A DNA stretch of 64,000 nt from Sclerotiophoma versabilis (taxonomy: Eukaryota > Ascomycota > Dothideomycetes > Pleosporales > Didymellaceae): NCBI GenBank assembly GCA_012274445.1, contig JAAROD010000093.1:620001-684000 (forward strand). Direction: 5' to 3'. The notes beneath the pieces were generated by a model. The model searched no databases, was not told where the DNA came from, and saw only the letters and a list, made by a program, of their open reading frames with translations. Below are positions 12,652 through 24,635 of this stretch, piece after piece. Position numbers and translations under genes: made by a program. How positions within the stretch are numbered: position 1 is the first letter of the stretch; the number at the start of each line of letters is the position of its first letter.

Positions 12652-12915
12652 TACCATGTCGTCAAGTATCAATCGATTAATCGCCGCGTCCAGCACCGTC
12701 TCCTCTTCGAGACATGCACGGCGGTGCGATGCGTCAGCAGTGCTCCATCCAGCTCTTGAGCGGTGGCCCTTCCCCGCTGCGCTCATTTCAGCTGTGCTAG
12801 GTTGCAGGTATTGTGCAAGCAGTCTGCGGGCAAGCAACCTGCGGAGACGCGCTTGATCCGAGCTGCTTTTCGATTGACTTCTTCTACAAGACTGAGGAGG
12901 TTGAGCTGCAGACAT
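12595..12915 (-). CDS. Hypothetical protein ending in a Glu-Gln repeat (weak)
   Basis: A 106-residue frame, Ser/Arg-rich at the N-terminus, that ends in about nine Glu-Gln dipeptides encoded by the hexanucleotide repeat at 12598-12651 and then stops at once. Ending exactly at a microsatellite is suspicious, so this may be non-coding. Confidence 0.2.
12598..12651. repeat. Hexanucleotide microsatellite (CTGCTC/GAGCAG)n
   Basis: About nine tandem copies of ctgctc on the plus strand, likely length-variable between isolates. Confidence 0.95.
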
Positions 12916-14658
12916 GCTGTTGCAGTTGTGCTTGTTGGCGTCAAAGGTGTCGAGGTCACTACAAACGTCACACCTGGACCCGTTCCATGGCCATCAGTTG
13001 TGACGTTATGTATAACACCTCTCCCATCAGCTCTTCTTGCAGCGACCCAATAGTGGTCGTCCTATACCTACTACACTTGATATAAACATGACTTCGCTGG
13101 GCTGATCTTAAACAAAGGACAATAAAAGACTCAAGGAATGATACTAGTGCTACTGTAACATAACACTGTATACCTGCCGAGCTGAGGGATGGTCCGTTTC
13201 CGATCACTTTGAACAAATATCCGGGCGCGCAGGTGCTACCACCCAGAGTTTCTATACTTAGATCCATAAGCATCAAGATTGTCCCCTCTCTTGCACCTCT
13301 TCTTAAGAACCGCAGACGAATTGACTCGGCTTGCAGCCGAACATGAGGACTGCTTTACGCTACTGTACTTACTGCACGCCATTACACATCAGCGAGTCAT
13401 GGCGAGGGACTCTGTCATTTGGTCAGTGTCAAAGCTCTAGCAATCTCGCCGTGTGCTGTATCTCGAAAGGTAAGCAAGCCAACGGGGCTCGTTGCTCTAC
13501 CTAGGTACCGCACGGGCGGTAGACGCGACGCTAAGAATCGCGCTGAGCTGAGTGCCGAGGCACGTGGTAGGCTGAAGTTGGAGCCCTTTCAGGACTTGCA
13601 CGCACTGCGTCGTCTTGCTTTGTACTCACAGACGTCACCACGGAAAGTCTCATACGAGAAAGAAGAGAAGGAAAGACTTCACAGCTGCTACAGTACGGCC
13701 CAGTAGTGCAGCTACTGCGCTATGCCGTAACTGCTTTGTGCCGTACTGTGCGGCGCGGAACAGCAACAAGCAGGAATGTCAGCCCTGCGTGGCCGCGCCC
13801 TGGCATCGCCCGCAGAGGTATACCGGTGGGAGTGCGGGCAGAACCCGCAACTGGCTCAGCTGGCCGCGCTAGGAATCACGCTGGCGAGGATCCCCCGCCC
13901 CGACAAGAATGCGTCGAAACCCAAAATCGACGACCATGCAGTGCAGCGAAGCCATCTTGCTGCAACCGGCCATCCTCACCATTTGTGGAGTACGGTGCTG
14001 CGCCTGTGCGGCACGGCGGGATGTGTTTGTTCCAAACGCATCAGAGAAGGCGCCACACGCCCTGGGCTACCTAGCCGTCGACGTCGCTCGGTCAGTACGT
14101 ACCTGTACGTGTGGCGCTGCTGGTAGCCTCAGTGGAAGCGCTCTCGTCGGCGTATTGCTATTGATAGAAGCATCGATAACATGCGCCATGCCCCGACCGA
14201 TTGTGCCATCGACTTCCGTAGTGGCAGCCGAGAAGGCACCGTCTTTCGTCGTTGCGACAGCGTGCGGCACACTTGTCGGGGACTTGGGACCGCCCCGCTC
14301 CTGAAGGATGTTGCAGTCGCAGAGCTTCACTCGAGGCAGGAAGAACAACTAAGACAGACTTGTGGTTGCATGTAGGATGTCTAAGCCAACAGTCGAGCTG
14401 CGCGGCAATCATCTGCGGCCATGTTGTGTGCACCTAGCCGAGGCTGTGCGTCTTGCACGTCCGCTAGGAAGAGCGTCGCACCACTGCATGTATGTACATA
14501 TGTCTCGCTTGAACGACGACTTGCACGAACGACGACTTGCACGTCCCTCACGAACCGTTCGACTTCGCATCGACGCAGGACCTCGAATCTCACCGCTCGG
14601 ATACTCTTTCTGCCTTCCGGCCGCCCTGGTCTCGATCTTGTCGTCACAGCGTGCACCT

Positions 14659-15414
14659 TCACCTGCAGAGACTGTAGCTCGCACGAGTGCTAGCGCGATA
14701 GGCCTCCAGAAGGCCTTGCTGGTACCGCCACGCGCCGACGAGAACGACGATGTGCATGACATGATGGCTGGCGTCTGGGATGCCCAGCTCTTTCCCCACG
14801 GCATTGTCGAGCATGCTGGTCGCGTACAGCGCACCACCTATGCTGTTGGCGACGCACAGCTCTGCGAAGGCGGTCAGTAGGCCAGCGTTCTGGCAAGGTG
14901 TCTGGGCTTGGTACCAGCACTGCAGTGCTGGCAGCGTAGCCAGTGCCCCTAGAGCAGCGTGGGTGGTCAGGCGAACCCACCAGCCTCCAGCGTGCTAAAC
15001 TCCCGTCTTCCCCAGGCGCTTCAGGGACGACACGCTCGCTAGGGTCATTAGGCTTATATGCGCCCACTGCAGGCCTGGCTGGCAGCGGAAAGCGAAGAAG
15101 GCAAACGAGACAGAGGAGGCCCAGATGACAGCGACGATGCCGATATGGTCGATGCGCTGCCACAGGTCCGCTCGAGCGTGGCTCGCAAACATATGGTATA
15201 GCGAAGAGCACAGAAAGCAGAGGGCGGCTGCTGCCAGGTACACGATGACGACTGTGACATTGGCTGCGACACCGGCTGAGACATGGACTGTGCTTGCAGC
15301 CGATCTCAAGTGAGCGGAGACGAGCTGCGCTGCGGATGCTGAGAACCAGAGGGCGCCCAGGCAATGTGTCCAGATGTTGACGGTTTCCGTGTGAATGCGG
15401 ACGACGGAGGCCAT
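14659..15414 (-). CDS. PAQR / haemolysin-III (IZH-like) membrane protein, possibly broken
   Basis: The minus strand encodes the hallmarks of the progestin/adipoQ receptor (PAQR, haemolysin-III) family in order: HTETVNIWTHCLGALWF, then CSSLYHMFASH (the conserved SxxYH), a run of hydrophobic segments, and a C-terminal GGALYATSMLDNAVGKELG followed by HHVMHIVVL, the last metal-binding histidines. A TAG at 14995-14997 separates the two halves in one frame. It is either inside a very short 39-nt intron ending in TTTAG or a genuine stop. The N-terminal 50-70 residues normal for the family are not in frame; a CCAG microsatellite lies just upstream (15471-15506), and a PAQR-like scrap (LLLYNRIAG) sits near 15560. 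Members sit in the plasma membrane or ER and are linked to zinc and sterol homeostasis in yeast. Whether this copy works is doubtful. Confidence 0.65.
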
Positions 15415-15470
15415 CGACTCGCTGTAGGAGGCTGTGCCGGCTTGTTCGCTCTTTGACGCTGCGTCCTTCT

Positions 15471-15512
<42 letters not shown>

Positions 15513-17494
15513 AATACCCCGAATATGCGTACCGAAAAACACCCCTTCAAGCTCAGTCACCGGCGATCCGGTTGTACAGTAGCAGCTGGCCGGATCCCAG
15601 AGAGCAATACAGGGACACAACTAGAGAGCAGCGTGAGCGGCCATCAAGATGATGTACCGCGCGCCGGTGCAAGGGCGTTGCTAGCATCCACGCTGACACG
15701 CAGCAGCTTATGCTCGAGGCCTTTCGACTGGTCTGTGCTGGTTGTGCCAATTGGGCGGCTTAGTCTTGTGCCCGTCCAATGCATGGCGAACTGCGAGGGA
15801 GAAGGACAGTCACTGCACACAGTTGCGCCTTGTGTCCGTGATCGTTACTGTAAATACTGTACAGTAGCGATGATGCTGGCGATGACAACGTCAATGCTGC
15901 TGAAGATCCTCACAACGACGAGAATGGCGGCGATCTAAATGATGATGACGAAGAACACGGTGAATGCAACTAACAGGAAGGCTGCATGCTTACGGAGTAT
16001 ACATGACGGATCTAAAACACGCTAACGTTGAATGGGGCTCGGTACAATCGACGGTTATTCCGGAAAGGGTAGCCTTGCGCCTAGGGAGGCATGACATCAT
16101 GCGACTGCTTGAGTGAGAGAAGTGCTTGCGTACACAGCAACTTACTGTAGATGAACCCGGCAGCGACGCAATCAGTAAACAATAGAACAATCAACGTCTC
16201 TACAGATTCACAAAGCATAACTCTCGAGACCCTAGCGACTATCGATACGTCTCTGCAGACAGCCCACCGGAAGCTCTCCTTCAGCGAAGGCTCATTTGGA
16301 CTCGATGAAGATGTAACAGCAATAAGCACATAGGATGTTTCCTCTACAGTGTCAATATATGTTTCGTTGTATGTTTATGTAGAAGAGCCGAGATCGGCGT
16401 GATAATTGTATGCGGGAAGCCGATAGACCGGCTTGAGTCGTTGCGTTTTCAGCAATAAAAGTAGCCACAAGGTTTGGGAGGTTCCGTTGTTCACATATTC
16501 TAGCGTGCACTTCTTTGATTGCTTGTGTGTGTTGACAACTGCCGGTGTAGTCCCATAGCTAAGCTAATATCACTCACAGTCCGCCAGTACCAGCGGCGTA
16601 GGCTCTTTAAGGTAAGCTCAGTGTACAAGAGCTGCCACTTAAGCGCAGCACTTCAACTGCGGCTTCAATCGAAAAGCATTGAAGGGCATGTGTTTTTGGG
16701 AGCCGTGCTGCACATGTTCCGCTGACCACAACAATAGTTCCCAGCAATTAGTTCCGTTCGGACAGCCTTTGTTTTAAAACGCAGCAAGGGTGGATGACAG
16801 CGGATTTGGCACCTAAAGCACCCTTTCATACAAGATCAAACATCGTGACCGGCGAGAAGCAATCCGGTAGGAGTCCAGGTCGTCTGCAGCACATAGGGGC
16901 GAGAACCGCTCTTACGGGCCTCTCGTCTGTTATGGAGTTGATTTGTGGCTATTGGCAGGCTCGTCAACTTCCCTTCTCTTGGCGAGCAACTGGTGAGTGT
17001 TGTGTTGCAATTCACTGGCGATGTTACCGTTCTCCCACGAAAGCTTCTAGAGAAGAAGTGCAAGCGGAAAGTGCAGCGTTTCGAACTAAGATTGAAAGTG
17101 TTTTTTTGGACTACGTGTTCCCATGATATTGATGAGAGACCAAGTAAGTCGACAGGTATGTCGCAATAATCACGAACTGCCAAGTTTGCACCACCTCACT
17201 TTCTACGCCGTTCGTCACGTCTTCAATCTCAGCAGAGACAAGAAAGGCGTCAAGAAGACAATTAACGGCGTTCAGGGCAGAGGAGTCCACGGGTAGCCAA
17301 AAAGAGCCTCGAGAGAAGGTTTGAAAGGAGGTGGAGCAGGTACCGGCGGCAAGGAGGCGATGGCCATGGATGCGATGTTGTCGAGACTGATGGATGGGAC
17401 TCGTCGCTGTCAAGTTGCGAGAAGGCACGGCCTGTGCGTGTGGAAGAATGCTAGCAAGCCAGATGTCGTGACTTTCGTTATCCAAAGCATTACA
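15415..17494. other. Unassigned DNA
   Basis: It contains the CCAG microsatellite and possibly the 5' exon(s) of the PAQR gene up to about 15750. A 60-residue plus-strand frame at 16151-16333 has protein-like composition but no domain. Nothing else is supported. Confidence 0.4.
15471..15506. repeat. Tetranucleotide microsatellite (CCAG)9
   Basis: Nine perfect CCAG units. A unit length of four means any length change shifts the reading frame of a gene crossing it, relevant to the PAQR gene just downstream on the minus strand. Confidence 0.95.
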
Positions 17495-19142
17495 TCAAAC
17501 GTCAGCCCACCCATGCTCCGCCTCCCTCCTCCTTCCCAACAGTGTACGCTCTCCCTTCAGCAAACTCCTTCCCCACCCCTTCGGTATACCATTCTTTCTC
17601 CTCTGCTGCCTGCTCACCTCAGCCGCCACCATCTTCTTCAGCGCATACCTATTCAGCCTATCGATCCTGTCACAAATCCCAAAGAGCTGTTTATTGATAT
17701 CCTCGCCGAACGCCACGCACACCGCCCTGCCCTGCTCGAGGATTTTGTCGCCTTCTCGCCAGAGATCGTCGACCGTATCTCTCCTCAGCAACATGATTTC
17801 GGCCTTGTGTTCCTCCATCTCCGTCTCAAACTCCCCTTGTGCCTCCACACGATCGTCATAAGCAGCTCTCTCGACGTCGCTGTACTTTGTATTGACCATC
17901 TTCTCGAAGCGCTGGAGCTGTTGCTGCTGGTACAGCTTGAATTGATCGGTGAGGTGTGTCCGGAGGTGTGGGAGCATTGTCCGGCCGACGCGTGTGAGCG
18001 GTGGAAGCTTGGGGTACCGATCACCGGGGGAATTGAAGGGGGCAAAGGAAGGGGCGGGCGAGCTGGGCAGAGATTTCGGGACGAGGAGATCTTCCAGGGC
18101 GTTGGGTAGGCGGGCTTGTAGAGCTGTGTCGAGCTGTCTGCTGACCGCAGCGTCGACAGCCTCAGAATGCCGAGCTTTATCGAAGTAGGCTGGAAGCTGT
18201 CTGCCAACCGCGGCGTCGATTCCTTCGGCTTGCAGAGCGTTGACTTTGTCGAGATGCGCAGAAAGCCGCTTCTCGATGGCCGCATTGATGACCTCGGTCT
18301 GATATTCGAGTTGCGCCCGTCCAAGAGCTGCAACTGCAGTCTCTGGACTAAATGGTATGGTCTTCTCAGACGAGTGCGATTCCGTCGGCGACCTAGGAGT
18401 CCAGCACCTCGGCGGCTGAATAGGTGAGCTGGGGCTTCCTGCGCGGGTCAGTCAATGAGCACAGGCTGGGGAAACCGAGCAACTTACCCTGCCATGAACG
18501 CTTACGCTGGCGAGAGCCCTCGTAAGCAGGCGGCGCTCCAGCAGCTTCAGTAGGCGCAAACACCTCCCAGCTTGCTTTCCTCAGCCCTTGTTCAACGAGG
18601 ACGGCTTCAACAGGGTAGCCGACTAGGCCTCTGGTCGCCCTGCTGAAAGCTTTGAACATGCCCTGATATTTCTTGCGCACATGGCTGTAGTCAAGAACAA
18701 CATGGACCGCTGTTACTTTGGCAAGATCGACAAGTGCCTGGAAAGCGGGCTCACATCCAGGCTTGGGACTGAATGATGGGTCGCTGGCTGAACACCAGAG
18801 AGGGGGTGGGCCCTTGATTGACAGGTCGAGGGTCTTGATATCATGGCGCTTTCTGCCCTTGCCCTTGACAGGCAAGATCTTGTCCAGCTCTGATTGCGTA
18901 ATGTGTCCGTTGCCGGTAGACAGTTTGACTGCGTCGGGCATCAATGTATCAGCATCGTACTGCAGCATGAACTGGCTATCCGTGCAATGGGCTGTGGGTA
19001 TCCTAGCAACGAGCAGCAGGGTTGCGAGCTTGGAGTCATCACACCGGAAGACGAGGGAACAAAGAAGTGGCGATACGGGCTTGTCGACAGGCAGGTTCGA
19101 AGCAGGGTAGGCAAGCGCCTTGAAATCGAGATTGAATTTCAT
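17495..19142 (-). CDS. Uncharacterised 532-aa protein, two exons
   Basis: Exon 1 is 19142-18488 and exon 2 is 18438-17495, joined over intron 18439-18487 (49 bp, donor GTAAGTT, acceptor CGCAG). The joined frame stays open for 532 codons, which is strong support. The N-terminal 220 residues are globular, with the region KYQGMFKAFSRATRGLVGYP. The middle is Ser/Pro-rich linker. The C-terminal half is helical with a loosely repeated segment (AIEKRLSAHLDKVNALQAEG; AVGRQLPAYFDKARHSEAVD; AVSRQLDTALQ) and a long charged coiled coil. I recognise no named family; it resembles conserved fungal hypothetical proteins. The ATG at 19142 (MKFNLDF) is a good start, although a GTGAGT donor just upstream means an earlier exon cannot be excluded. 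Confidence 0.7.
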
Positions 19143-19846
19143 ATTAGCTACTCGAAAGCACGCCTGAACTCACCGAATCCCCCTTGGCGCATTCGCAGTC
19201 AAAGAATCTATCCACGCGGATGCGCAAGGGATCCCGCCCACCCAGGCTTTGGAGCAGCCTCGACTCCGTGTGTTGTTCACCACGACCGTCGCAAACGCCG
19301 GGTACGCGCTCGCAATAGACGAGCTGAAGCCCACCCCGCGGACGGCAGCCGAGAGACGAAATCAGGCTCGGACCTGAGCCGTCTACCTTTACCGCCAGGG
19401 GCCTTGTGAGATCACAAGGATGGTGAGCTACGTCGAGTATTCGATACGCGCAACGGGAGAAGCGGGGGCGGAGGGCGCGATTCGTTGGAGGATAGAATCA
19501 GAAAATGACTTATAGCAGCGATAGCAGCGTTTCGCAGGAGTGTGATGCTGATGATTATGAATGATGGTGAGGTCGAGGTCGAAGTCGAGGGATGACGGGT
19601 GGCTGGGGAACGAAGGAAACGCGGGATCGTGCCATCACGTGGGCTTGGCAAAATGACTAGTACCTGATTGGACGGGGCCCACTTTTGGACGAACACCAAA
19701 ACCACCAAAAGCACACGAACTCTAAGGTCGCTTCATGCGTCAAACGAAGTCAGCGTTAGCAACTGCTCGTCGATGAGCTAACACTAGTGCCGTTTTCGGG
19801 AAGCTTGAGACGATCATACATGCCTAACGTAATCACTTTCGTTGTA
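19143..19846. other. Unassigned DNA
   Basis: It probably holds the promoter of the minus-strand gene at 17495-19142 and possibly an upstream exon. Nothing else is recognisable. Confidence 0.4.
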
Positions 19847-21307
19847 ACACCCCCTAGTAAGAAAAAACTGGACAATTTTAACCTACCGACCCCACATCAA
19901 CTCCAACAACAGTACCGTTTTTGAACAGCTATAGCTTTACCAAAGCTTTATATTTTTAATTGGATATGCATCTACGTAACCGCGAAGTCACGCCCTTTAA
20001 TCCTGTTAAGCCACATTGTGACAGTCTTACTCGTGCGAGGTTCTATGACGCGTGGGATCATAAGAATGCGCACAGACGTGTGTACGCGCGCACTATCTTC
20101 AAATAATACAATATCTCTCCATCTACCGGATACAATTGGCTTCGTGAGAGGGAAGAGATTGATGAAGTTGCTGCTCGCCGACACGATGGTAGAGTCGAAA
20201 AGCAGAGATTACGTGGTTCTAGAGGCTCTGGTCGCCCGTATAAAATACCAACTCAGCAACTCCATCAACTCCTCAACTCTAGCCAGTCTGACTGGCGGCA
20301 GCGGCTCCAAGCTCAGTTACAACAAGCGAGGATCCAAGCTAGCCTCATATGGTTCTGGACGACTTCCCTGATAAGTAGACATTGAGAGTTTTAAGAGAGC
20401 GTACAGCACCACAAAACGTCGTTACTCACCCAGATGTGAGTGCCAACGTAGTCCATTTTGCTGCCTAGGACAACTACTACTCTATGGCTACTAAGCTTAT
20501 CTTCTACAATAAGTATAACGATTACGAGCTAGTAAAGCCTCTACCAAAGCCTCGGAGGCACCCTACCACAAATCAATCTGGCGATTACGAGCAGCGCCTA
20601 CGCAAATAGGAAGCAGCAAAGGCACGTGGGCCAATAGTAACAAAGCCTAGCAACTCTATTAGAGCGGTATGCTACGTTGAGAAGATTCTACCAACCTATT
20701 GCGCCGCATACAGCTCGTTGGTAGCTCAATCAGACGAACTACGAGCCCACATACCTGTACAAGACCGCTATAGCTGGTATCTTGTAGGGGATAACAACCC
20801 TAGCCATAGTACTCGTAATAACAACTCACTACCAGCTGTATATCGCAGCAAGCGTGGTGTAATAAGCCTTAATCATCCCACTAATTCACCAGACATCAAC
20901 CCTGTTAAAGGTATATAGAATATCAACAAAGAGCGCGTTGAACAGCAGCTTCACAACATCAACACTATTGCAGAGCTTAAGGCAGCCCTCAAACACGAGT
21001 GGAAGCAGGTAAGGCAAGGAATGGTACACCAGCGGATCAATAAGATGCCCTATCGTTGTGGGCAGGTGTTTTGATACCCCAAAGTTCGTGTCAAAACTGG
21101 ACTGTGGTGACACTACAACACCACAGTAATCGCTCACAGTAGGATTATACAGCTTCTTAATAGCCTCAAAGATAAATTTCAGCTTATTCGATTGCCTGGA
21201 GCTGTTGTGCGATGCCATCTTGTATAGTGGGTGCTAGGAAACCGATATTTGGTGGGGTGGGTTCTGTCATCAAAAAGTGTCCAGATTTTTCTTACTACGG
21301 GGTGGTT
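19847..21307 (+). mobile_element. Degraded Tc1/mariner-like transposon
   Basis: The ends carry imperfect inverted repeats. The left end at 19847-19880 contains tagtaagaaaaaactggaca, and the right end at 21275-21307, reverse-complemented, contains tagtaagaaaaatctggaca (about 29 of 33 positions match). A flanking TA is not clear on both sides. The interior holds a decayed DDE transposase. Length of about 1.46 kb suits the family. Confidence 0.75.
20130..21074 (+). pseudogene. Broken Tc1-type transposase
   Basis: Fragments in one general direction carry recognisable Tc1-family segments: WYLVGDNNPSH (second catalytic Asp context), then HPTNSPDINPVKG, where the family has SPDLNPIE. The catalytic Glu is replaced by Lys (GAA to AAA). 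A TAG follows two codons later, and the rest reads through to the family's C-terminus (IAELKAALKHEW, RINKMPYRCGQVF, stop at 21072-21074). The N-terminal DNA-binding part before 20700 is full of stops. G-to-A and C-to-T changes fit RIP-like decay. Confidence 0.8.
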
Positions 21308-22103
21308 CCAGCGCGTCGATGACTAAGCGTCTCTCGGGGGACCTGGCAGGTTACAGCAGCGCGTCGTTCAGACAAAGTCGCGTTAGTTTCATTACTTCAA
21401 TAGTAATAGTAAACTCTCCTCCTTACAGTAGAAATCAGCTCAATATCAGGTTGTTGCGGTATCGCGATGGGTGGTGGGGAGAGGCGAGTCTTGGCAGAGG
21501 TGGGCGAGTCAACGGTAGATCACGTTATTACTGAAAACGCCATGTTTAGCTACTTTAACGTGTTTGATCAGCTCGTGCACAGTACCGTAGAGGCGTGAGC
21601 ACAAGCACCGCTGCCAACGTTCGTTGAAAGAAGGCCCTACTGTACCTAGAAAATGGACCGTGCGCCCCCCACCGCCGTTCGAGCGCTGACCGAATACCGT
21701 GGTTGCAGTTGGCTTGCTTATGATCCAAAACGCTATCAGAGTTTGCTGCAACATCTGCTACAACTGTGATCGTAGGACGACTTGATCATGCAGCTCGATC
21801 AAGCCCATCTTTGCAAAAACGCTACAATCTTGCAAGGACTTGTTACCCAGCATCTAACATTTAGCACCTGACATCTGCTGCACGCTGGTTCGAGTCGCGC
21901 ACTGAGCAGCAGCGCCCGCGAAGAGTCGTCACAGGACATCGCTGGCACTGGATCAAACTCCGGTGATAATCCCAAGACTCAAGGGCCATTTACCAGACTT
22001 GTCAACAATCAAGTCAATCAAGCTGGCAGCGTCGGCTTGATTTGACTTGGTTAGCGCACCCTAGGCAGTGAATTGAATTGATTGGATTGCTTTAGAGGCT
22101 CGA
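21308..22103. other. Unassigned DNA with an inverted repeat
   Basis: No gene seen. The end of this stretch contains the first arm of the inverted repeat 22006-22128. Confidence 0.45.
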
Positions 22104-22128
22104 TTGACTTGCTTGATTGACTTGATTG
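22006..22128. repeat. Small fold-back repeat
   Basis: An 18-bp sequence, caatcaagtcaatcaagc at 22006-22023, is perfectly reverse-complemented at 22111-22128. Both arms sit in locally repetitive TTGATT-rich DNA, so this may be a short MITE or a simple-sequence hairpin. Confidence 0.6.
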
Positions 22129-22814
22129 AGTATTTTAGTGTTGCAAAAGAACGCTATAGTACAAAGTTAGTAGGAATCATTTCCCCAGTCTCTCATCGCG
22201 TACTCGGAGTCCATCTCATCGTCAGTAAACGCGGACCTACGCATGAGATCAATTCATCCCAACCCCTGTCAAGACTTCTTAACGGCTGCCCCGAGATCGA
22301 GGTGCAAAAACTGTGGACCCAAGGGATTAGCTGGAAATTTCTACACGAGCTTCCCCTTCAAGAGTCTCAAACCTGGCAAACTCTTACGTCCATAACACTA
22401 GATCTAACGATTGACACCGTGGAGGATCAGGCGTGCTGTGTAGATGTTCTGGCCAGGGGGCATTTAAGACGATTTTTACTGGGGCTCAAGATGTTGGAGC
22501 ATCTAGATCTGTCATTTTACTCTGACTTTCCGGGTGATGATGTTCAATTCTCTCATGGCCCGCTGGAGCATGTGCTTGATACACAAGTCACATGGCCACA
22601 TCTCAGAAGTATGCGCCTCGACGGTTTTGATAGTACGGTGCAGGAACTCGTCCATCTCCTTGATAACCATAGTGCAACCTTGCGGGTGTTGAAGTTGCAC
22701 AACTACTTTCTACTCTCTGGGTCTTGGTTACACCTTCTGCCCGAGATTCGTGATACTCTATATCTAGACGATGCAGAAGTTGCTGCAGCAGTTGAGGGAG
22801 GCAACGAGCTGTGA
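22104..22814 (+). CDS. F-box/LRR-like fungal protein, probably 5'-truncated
   Basis: A single open frame of 236 residues with leucine-rich-repeat-like segments in the C-terminal two-thirds (LKMLEHLDLSFYSDF; WPHLRSMRLDGFDSTVQELV; HSATLRVLKLHNYFLLSGSW). This matches the C-terminal half of the abundant fungal F-box-type hypothetical proteins, which serve as SCF ubiquitin-ligase substrate adaptors. No F-box is present upstream, and the first codons overlap the TTGATT fold-back repeat, suggesting the N-terminus was lost or lies in unrecognised exons. Confidence 0.5.
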   Translation: MTCLIDLIEYFSVAKERYSTKLVGIISPVSHRVLGVHLIVSKRGPTHEINSSQPLSRLLNGCPEIEVQKLWTQGISWKFLHELPLQESQTWQTLTSITLDLTIDTVEDQACCVDVLARGHLRRFLLGLKMLEHLDLSFYSDFPGDDVQFSHGPLEHVLDTQVTWPHLRSMRLDGFDSTVQELVHLLDNHSATLRVLKLHNYFLLSGSWLHLLPEIRDTLYLDDAEVAAAVEGGNEL

Positions 22815-24134
22815 TTAGTCAAGATACCGGGGCAGCAGGAGAATTGCTTCCTTGCAGAAGATCTGACTTACTGGCTCACGAACCCGAGAGTCAACTTGCT
22901 CTGTCCATTGTCGAAGGAAAACATGGTCAGAGGTGAGGACTTGCGTGGGGATGATTGGGAGTAGAATTGTTGATTAAAGACGCTCGTGTTTGAATATCCA
23001 TCCGTTGATTGCTGTTAGCTTCTATATCACGAACAGTCGTCCTTGTTGTCGCTGACAGTTACTAATCGTTCATTCTTGTCTGTACGTGAGGTGGTTAGAG
23101 CAAAAAGTGGACCAATGAAACCTCTGGGTAATATGACTTGACCTCTGCATTAGTTTGGTCAAGTCAGCATCGCAGGCAGTGTCCCAGTTTTGGGTTGTGA
23201 CTGATTAGCTATTATATATTCCTAGATTCCCCATCCCAAAATAGCAATTCTCATGGCGTACTACGTTCTTGATACCAGTTTCACCCTGCCACCACCAAAT
23301 GAGTCAGTCCAAACACATACCGGTACTCCCAGCTTTACGTGGCGCAGTACTGCATTCAGCTCGGTGACATGGCCAAATTCTTCCTCTCAGCGTTCATCAT
23401 CAGTCCCTTCTAAAACACCTGATCCGAAAAATATCAGCCTTTTTATGGGGAACGCTGCGAGACATAAATTTCAAAAGTGCTCATTAGTGATAATTATTCT
23501 TACTCAGATTATGGCACTGTTACTATAGCATTGGAATAGGTAGCTTTGGATAAAATGCAAGACAATTGGGCTAAAAGGAAGAAATATTTCGCTACGCTAT
23601 GGAAGCATTGCACGTCGTATGTTACAACCCTATGGTCCTTAGTGACATGCTAGAGGAACGCGACAACGTCTCTTGCTGACATCCTGCTCGGCGGTGGAAT
23701 ATCTTCATGTGCATGCTGTCTGATAGTCAAGACCTAACTCGCTCGATGTGCGGACACGGCGTTCCACCGTCGAGTCAACGTGGTTATGATCCCTTGTGAT
23801 GACTATAAGTTGTCTGACCTTGAGTGCTGCGTGGATGGAGCTTCTGTGGAAATACTACATTCTGTCTATATGATTCGATAGAAGTCATTCCACACCTTCT
23901 GGCTCTCGATTGGCAGACGACCGGTGCCGTCAAATTTCAAGTGACTTAGAGTATCGCTATGGGTGCTAAACGTGTAGGCGTTGATGATCGATACAGAGTT
24001 GCACAAAGAAGTCTTCTGATGTTTCTTATGGTCCTTATCGTGGGACATAGATTTTGCAACGCCCAGGTAGAGATTATGGTGGAGCGAGACAAGAGCTGCG
24101 AAGTGTTTGGTGTGAGCTTGAAAGTGACTGCCTG
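22815..24134. other. Unassigned DNA
   Basis: Only one weak small frame (23253-23528) is noted; otherwise nothing recognisable. Confidence 0.4.
23253..23528 (+). CDS. Hypothetical small protein (weak)
   Basis: A 91-residue frame, Ser/Thr/Pro-rich, with a hydrophobic C-terminal tail (SLVIIILTQIMALLL). An AT-rich TATATA-like motif lies about 40 bp upstream of the ATG. No family is recognised, and it may be chance. Confidence 0.2.
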   Translation: MAYYVLDTSFTLPPPNESVQTHTGTPSFTWRSTAFSSVTWPNSSSQRSSSVPSKTPDPKNISLFMGNAARHKFQKCSLVIIILTQIMALLL

Positions 24135-24635
24135 TTATAGGATCATGTCAACAGAGACAACATAGGCTTGAACAGGGACGCTGTATGACATGTCATATAA
24201 ACGCCAGATAGCATGCTTGTAAGATAACAAATCCTTGAGATAGCACGCATGTTGTTGCATGGTTATCAGCCACTGGCGATCTTCACCGCACTTCCTTCGC
24301 CTTTTCTCGATCGGTTTCAAGATTTTACTCAACCATGCCGGAGCTTTGCCTCCATAGGACGAGATAACAATGGCGTCTTGTCGCCGCGCACACGGTGCAG
24401 CTGAGCTTGGCAGCAGTCTGACTAGCTTCGATGGCAACCGTGGAGCCCACTCTTTGTCGATAAGAGTCATTCTAGTGTCCCAGCAGCTGGATTCGATTGA
24501 CACGGGAGGATAGGACATTCCAACGGCGAAATGGATGCTGTGGGCGGGCATCTGAAAGCATAGCGGGTTGCATGTCAAGACCGCGCGACTCGCAGGACTG
24601 TATCGAGATCGGACACTCTTCCACGGCGTTGCCAT
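24135..24635 (-). CDS. Hypothetical protein fragment (weak)
   Basis: A 166-residue frame with natural composition, for example CGEDRQWLITMQQHACYLKD. No domain is recognised. It is probably an exon or remnant of a larger fungal hypothetical gene that continues upstream on the minus strand. Confidence 0.3.
   Translation of the reverse strand: MATPWKSVRSRYSPASRAVLTCNPLCFQMPAHSIHFAVGMSYPPVSIESSCWDTRMTLIDKEWAPRLPSKLVRLLPSSAAPCARRQDAIVISSYGGKAPAWLSKILKPIEKRRRKCGEDRQWLITMQQHACYLKDLLSYKHAIWRLYDMSYSVPVQAYVVSVDMIL

Larger units (their letters stand above)
10660..14658. other. Largely unassigned DNA with weak minus-strand frames
   Basis: Two short minus-strand frames with coiled-coil character and one with a Glu-Gln repeat are listed separately. 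13.4-14.6 kb is GC-rich with long overlapping frames on both strands but nothing recognisable, so those are taken as composition artefacts. Confidence 0.35.

Noticed and set aside
13400..14900. Many long overlapping frames on both strands
   Set aside because: GC-rich stretch with few stops; no domain, no splice logic, and mutually overlapping frames, so no gene was called except the PAQR core.
16151..16333. Sixty-codon plus-strand frame
   Set aside because: Protein-like composition but no domain, promoter or neighbour support, and an equally long antisense frame overlaps it.
21880..21900. tRNA-like T-arm sequence ggttcgagtcgc
   Set aside because: No matching A box, acceptor stem or anticodon arm could be folded around it.
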